Shown one piece after another: positions 5,782-7,280 of a stretch of DNA of 7,280 bases. The stretch spans positions 1 to 7,280 of the forward strand of contig JAUWMD010000131.1 of NCBI GenBank assembly GCA_030613345.1, given 5' to 3'. Origin of the DNA: Candidatus Krumholzibacteriota bacterium (GTDB taxonomy: Bacteria > Krumholzibacteriota > Krumholzibacteriia > Krumholzibacteriales > Krumholzibacteriaceae). The translations under genes were made by a program, and so were the position numbers. Below the pieces are notes generated by a model. That model saw only the letters and a program-made list of their open reading frames with translations. It was not told where the DNA came from and made no database searches. How positions within the stretch are numbered: position 1 is the first letter of the stretch; the number at the start of each line of letters is the position of its first letter.

Positions 5782-7125
5782 GTGAAGATAGCAATAATCG
5801 GCGCCGGAAACGCCGGCAAAAATCTGGCGGCCAAGCTCTGCGAGATGGGACAGGACGTCGTCGTGATCGACAGGTTCATCGGGGCCCTCAACGAGTTGGC
5901 CGCAAGCCACGACGTCATGACAATCGAGGGCAGCGGTGCGGACCCTGAAATCCTGGCAGAGATAAACATCGGGGATTTCGATCTTCTGGCGGCCGTAACG
6001 CCCTACGACGAGATAAACCTGCTCGCCTGCTGCTGGGCGAAGACCGCCGGGACTCGACACACCATAGCCCGACTCTCCGACAACAAGTATATACGCTCCC
6101 CTCTCGTGGATACGGCCAGGCTGGGCATAGACCGGCCGCTTGTACACAAGGAAGAATGCGCCAGAGAGATCTTCGATGTGCTCCATAGACCCGGAACACT
6201 CGAGGTAACCTCCCTGCTGGACGGCAGGATAGCCGCCATAGGCTTGCAGCTGCCGGAGAATGCCCCCCTCGCGAGCAGGCCCCTGAAGGAATTCAGGACC
6301 GAAAAATGGTTCAACAGGGCGCGCTTCATAGGACTCGTCAAGCAGGGCAGATTTTCGATTCCCGGCGGCAATTCCATAGCCGACCCGGGAGACGATGTGT
6401 ATGTCGCCCTCCCGGCGGGAGAGATCGATCTATTCCTCGACTGGATCATGGCCGGGCGAAGAAAGGGATTCAAGAAAGTCGTTATTGTGGGGGGTGGGGA
6501 ACTCGGGCTGGCCCTGGCCGGACTGCTGGAGAACGCTCCCATGAAAACGGTCCTCATCGACAAGCACCGCGAACAGGCGGAGCATGCCGCGAGTACCCTT
6601 GTAAACTGTCTTGTGCTGAACGCGGATGCGGCTGAAGCCTCGACACTCAAGGAAACCGGAATAGACTCGGATACGGCATTCGTAGCTATAACAGGTGACG
6701 AGGAAATGAACATCGTATGCTGTATCCAGGCCAAACAGTTCGGTGCAGGCTTCACCATAGCCCGTATCGACAAGCTCGAGTATGTACCGATCATCAGCCG
6801 CCTCAATCTTGTCGACAGGGTGATCAGCCCTAACATCTCGCTGATCAAGGCCATCCTGAAGTACCTGCGGGGAGAGATCGTGGAACACGTAGGACTGTTC
6901 CACCGGATAACGGGCGAGGTTCAGGAAGTAATCATAAAGGCCGGCAGCAAGAGGGAAGGCACCGCGATCAGCAAACTGAAGCTGCCCAGCGGCTCCATCA
7001 TCGCCGCGGCACAACGGGGTGATCATGCTTTCGTGCCGACCGGCGATTACATGCTGAAAGAAGGCGACCGGCTGGCTATCTACTGTCTGCCGAAAACCGC
7101 CGACAAAATCAAATCCGCCTTCTGA
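5782..7125 (+). CDS. trkA: Trk potassium uptake system regulatory protein TrkA
   Basis: Peripheral cytoplasmic subunit that binds NAD(H) or adenine nucleotides and gates the TrkH potassium channel. It is 447 aa, the usual length for the duplicated form. The order is RCK_N 1 (GAGNAG at 7-12, with D30 ending the second strand), a TrkA_C domain at about 135-220, RCK_N 2 (GGGELG at 237-242, D260), and a second TrkA_C at about 365-447. Both Rossmann motifs look intact, so both halves could bind nucleotide. The start is GTG, 8 nt after TAAGGA (5768-5773), and gives the family opening MKIAIIGAGNAG. It uses ATA for isoleucine more often than purB or tal, a mild codon difference. trkH follows after 19 bp, so the pair is an operon, expressed probably from the promoter at 5684-5712. 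Confidence 0.97.
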   Translation: MKIAIIGAGNAGKNLAAKLCEMGQDVVVIDRFIGALNELAASHDVMTIEGSGADPEILAEINIGDFDLLAAVTPYDEINLLACCWAKTAGTRHTIARLSDNKYIRSPLVDTARLGIDRPLVHKEECAREIFDVLHRPGTLEVTSLLDGRIAAIGLQLPENAPLASRPLKEFRTEKWFNRARFIGLVKQGRFSIPGGNSIADPGDDVYVALPAGEIDLFLDWIMAGRRKGFKKVVIVGGGELGLALAGLLENAPMKTVLIDKHREQAEHAASTLVNCLVLNADAAEASTLKETGIDSDTAFVAITGDEEMNIVCCIQAKQFGAGFTIARIDKLEYVPIISRLNLVDRVISPNISLIKAILKYLRGEIVEHVGLFHRITGEVQEVIIKAGSKREGTAISKLKLPSGSIIAAAQRGDHAFVPTGDYMLKEGDRLAIYCLPKTADKIKSAF

Positions 7126-7144
7126 CAGGCATAAGGAATAGAAA

Positions 7145-7280
7145 GTGAACATCCGCGCTGTCACCCATGTGATATCTTTCCTTGTCGGCGTCACCGCCCT
7201 GGCGATGCTCGGCGGGGCTGCAATATCACTCTATTACGGGGAATCTTTTGCCGCGAAGGGCCTGCTGGCAGCCTCGGGCA
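7145..7280 (+). CDS. trkH: Trk potassium uptake channel TrkH, N-terminal fragment (runs off right edge)
   Basis: Membrane channel-forming subunit for potassium uptake, partner of TrkA. Only 45 codons are present. The opening MNIRAVTHVISFLVG resembles the TrkH N-terminus (E. coli has MHFRAITRIVGLLV), followed by a hydrophobic segment at about residues 9-30 and then YYGES, a typical first membrane helix with a short outer loop. The start is GTG, 7 nt after TAAGGA (7132-7137). Position directly after trkA supports the call strongly; the sequence alone would be modest evidence. The selectivity-filter repeats lie beyond the window. Confidence 0.85.
   Translation, partial: MNIRAVTHVISFLVGVTALAMLGGAAISLYYGESFAAKGLLAASG

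Noticed and set aside
6003..6854. Minus-strand open frame of 283 codons opposite trkA
   Set aside because: Serine- and arginine-rich antisense shadow of a clearly intact trkA.

Overview
The window comes from a bacterial chromosome with fairly high GC content. All the confident genes are core metabolism or housekeeping genes with no sign of a phage, plasmid, transposon, CRISPR array or defence system. The proteins are typical bacterial forms: a short PurL, a Bacillus-type PurB, a small transaldolase of the TalC/FSA fold, a membrane-anchored HtrA protease with one PDZ domain, TruA, and a two-domain TrkA. Gene order does not match any model organism I know. I suspect an uncultured lineage (for example in or near the FCB/Eisenbacteria/Krumholzibacteriota group), but this is only a guess.

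Positions 1-4223 (minus strand) look like one operon read right to left: promoter (4195-4223), tal, htrA-like protease, purB, purL (running off the left edge). Gaps are 7 and 25 bp, and purB and purL overlap by 7 bp. PurB acts in late purine synthesis and again in AMP synthesis, and PurL makes FGAM. Transaldolase belongs to the non-oxidative pentose phosphate pathway, which supplies ribose 5-phosphate for PRPP and so for purines. The protease has no obvious metabolic link to them.

Positions 4310-5041 (minus) hold truA, the tRNA pseudouridine synthase, separated from tal by 185 bp that carries the operon promoter and several inverted repeats. truA has no good Shine-Dalgarno sequence; a possible promoter lies almost against its start codon, framed by a perfect 8-bp inverted repeat.

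Positions 5042-5781 are a 740-bp stretch without a convincing gene. It holds a minus-strand terminator (5505-5538), a strong hairpin terminator that could work both ways (5561-5600), a short minus-strand reading frame resembling the C-terminal tail of an amidohydrolase (5602 to about 5757), and a rightward sigma70-type promoter (5684-5712).

Positions 5782-7280 (plus) hold trkA and the start of trkH, a potassium-uptake operon with a 19-bp gap. TrkA is the cytoplasmic nucleotide-binding regulator and TrkH the membrane channel subunit.

I did not find a clear new system. The points most worth a second look are the mixed tal-htrA-purB-purL operon with purC/purS/purQ absent between purB and purL, the operator-like inverted repeats at two promoters, and the terminator-bounded gene remnant upstream of trkA.
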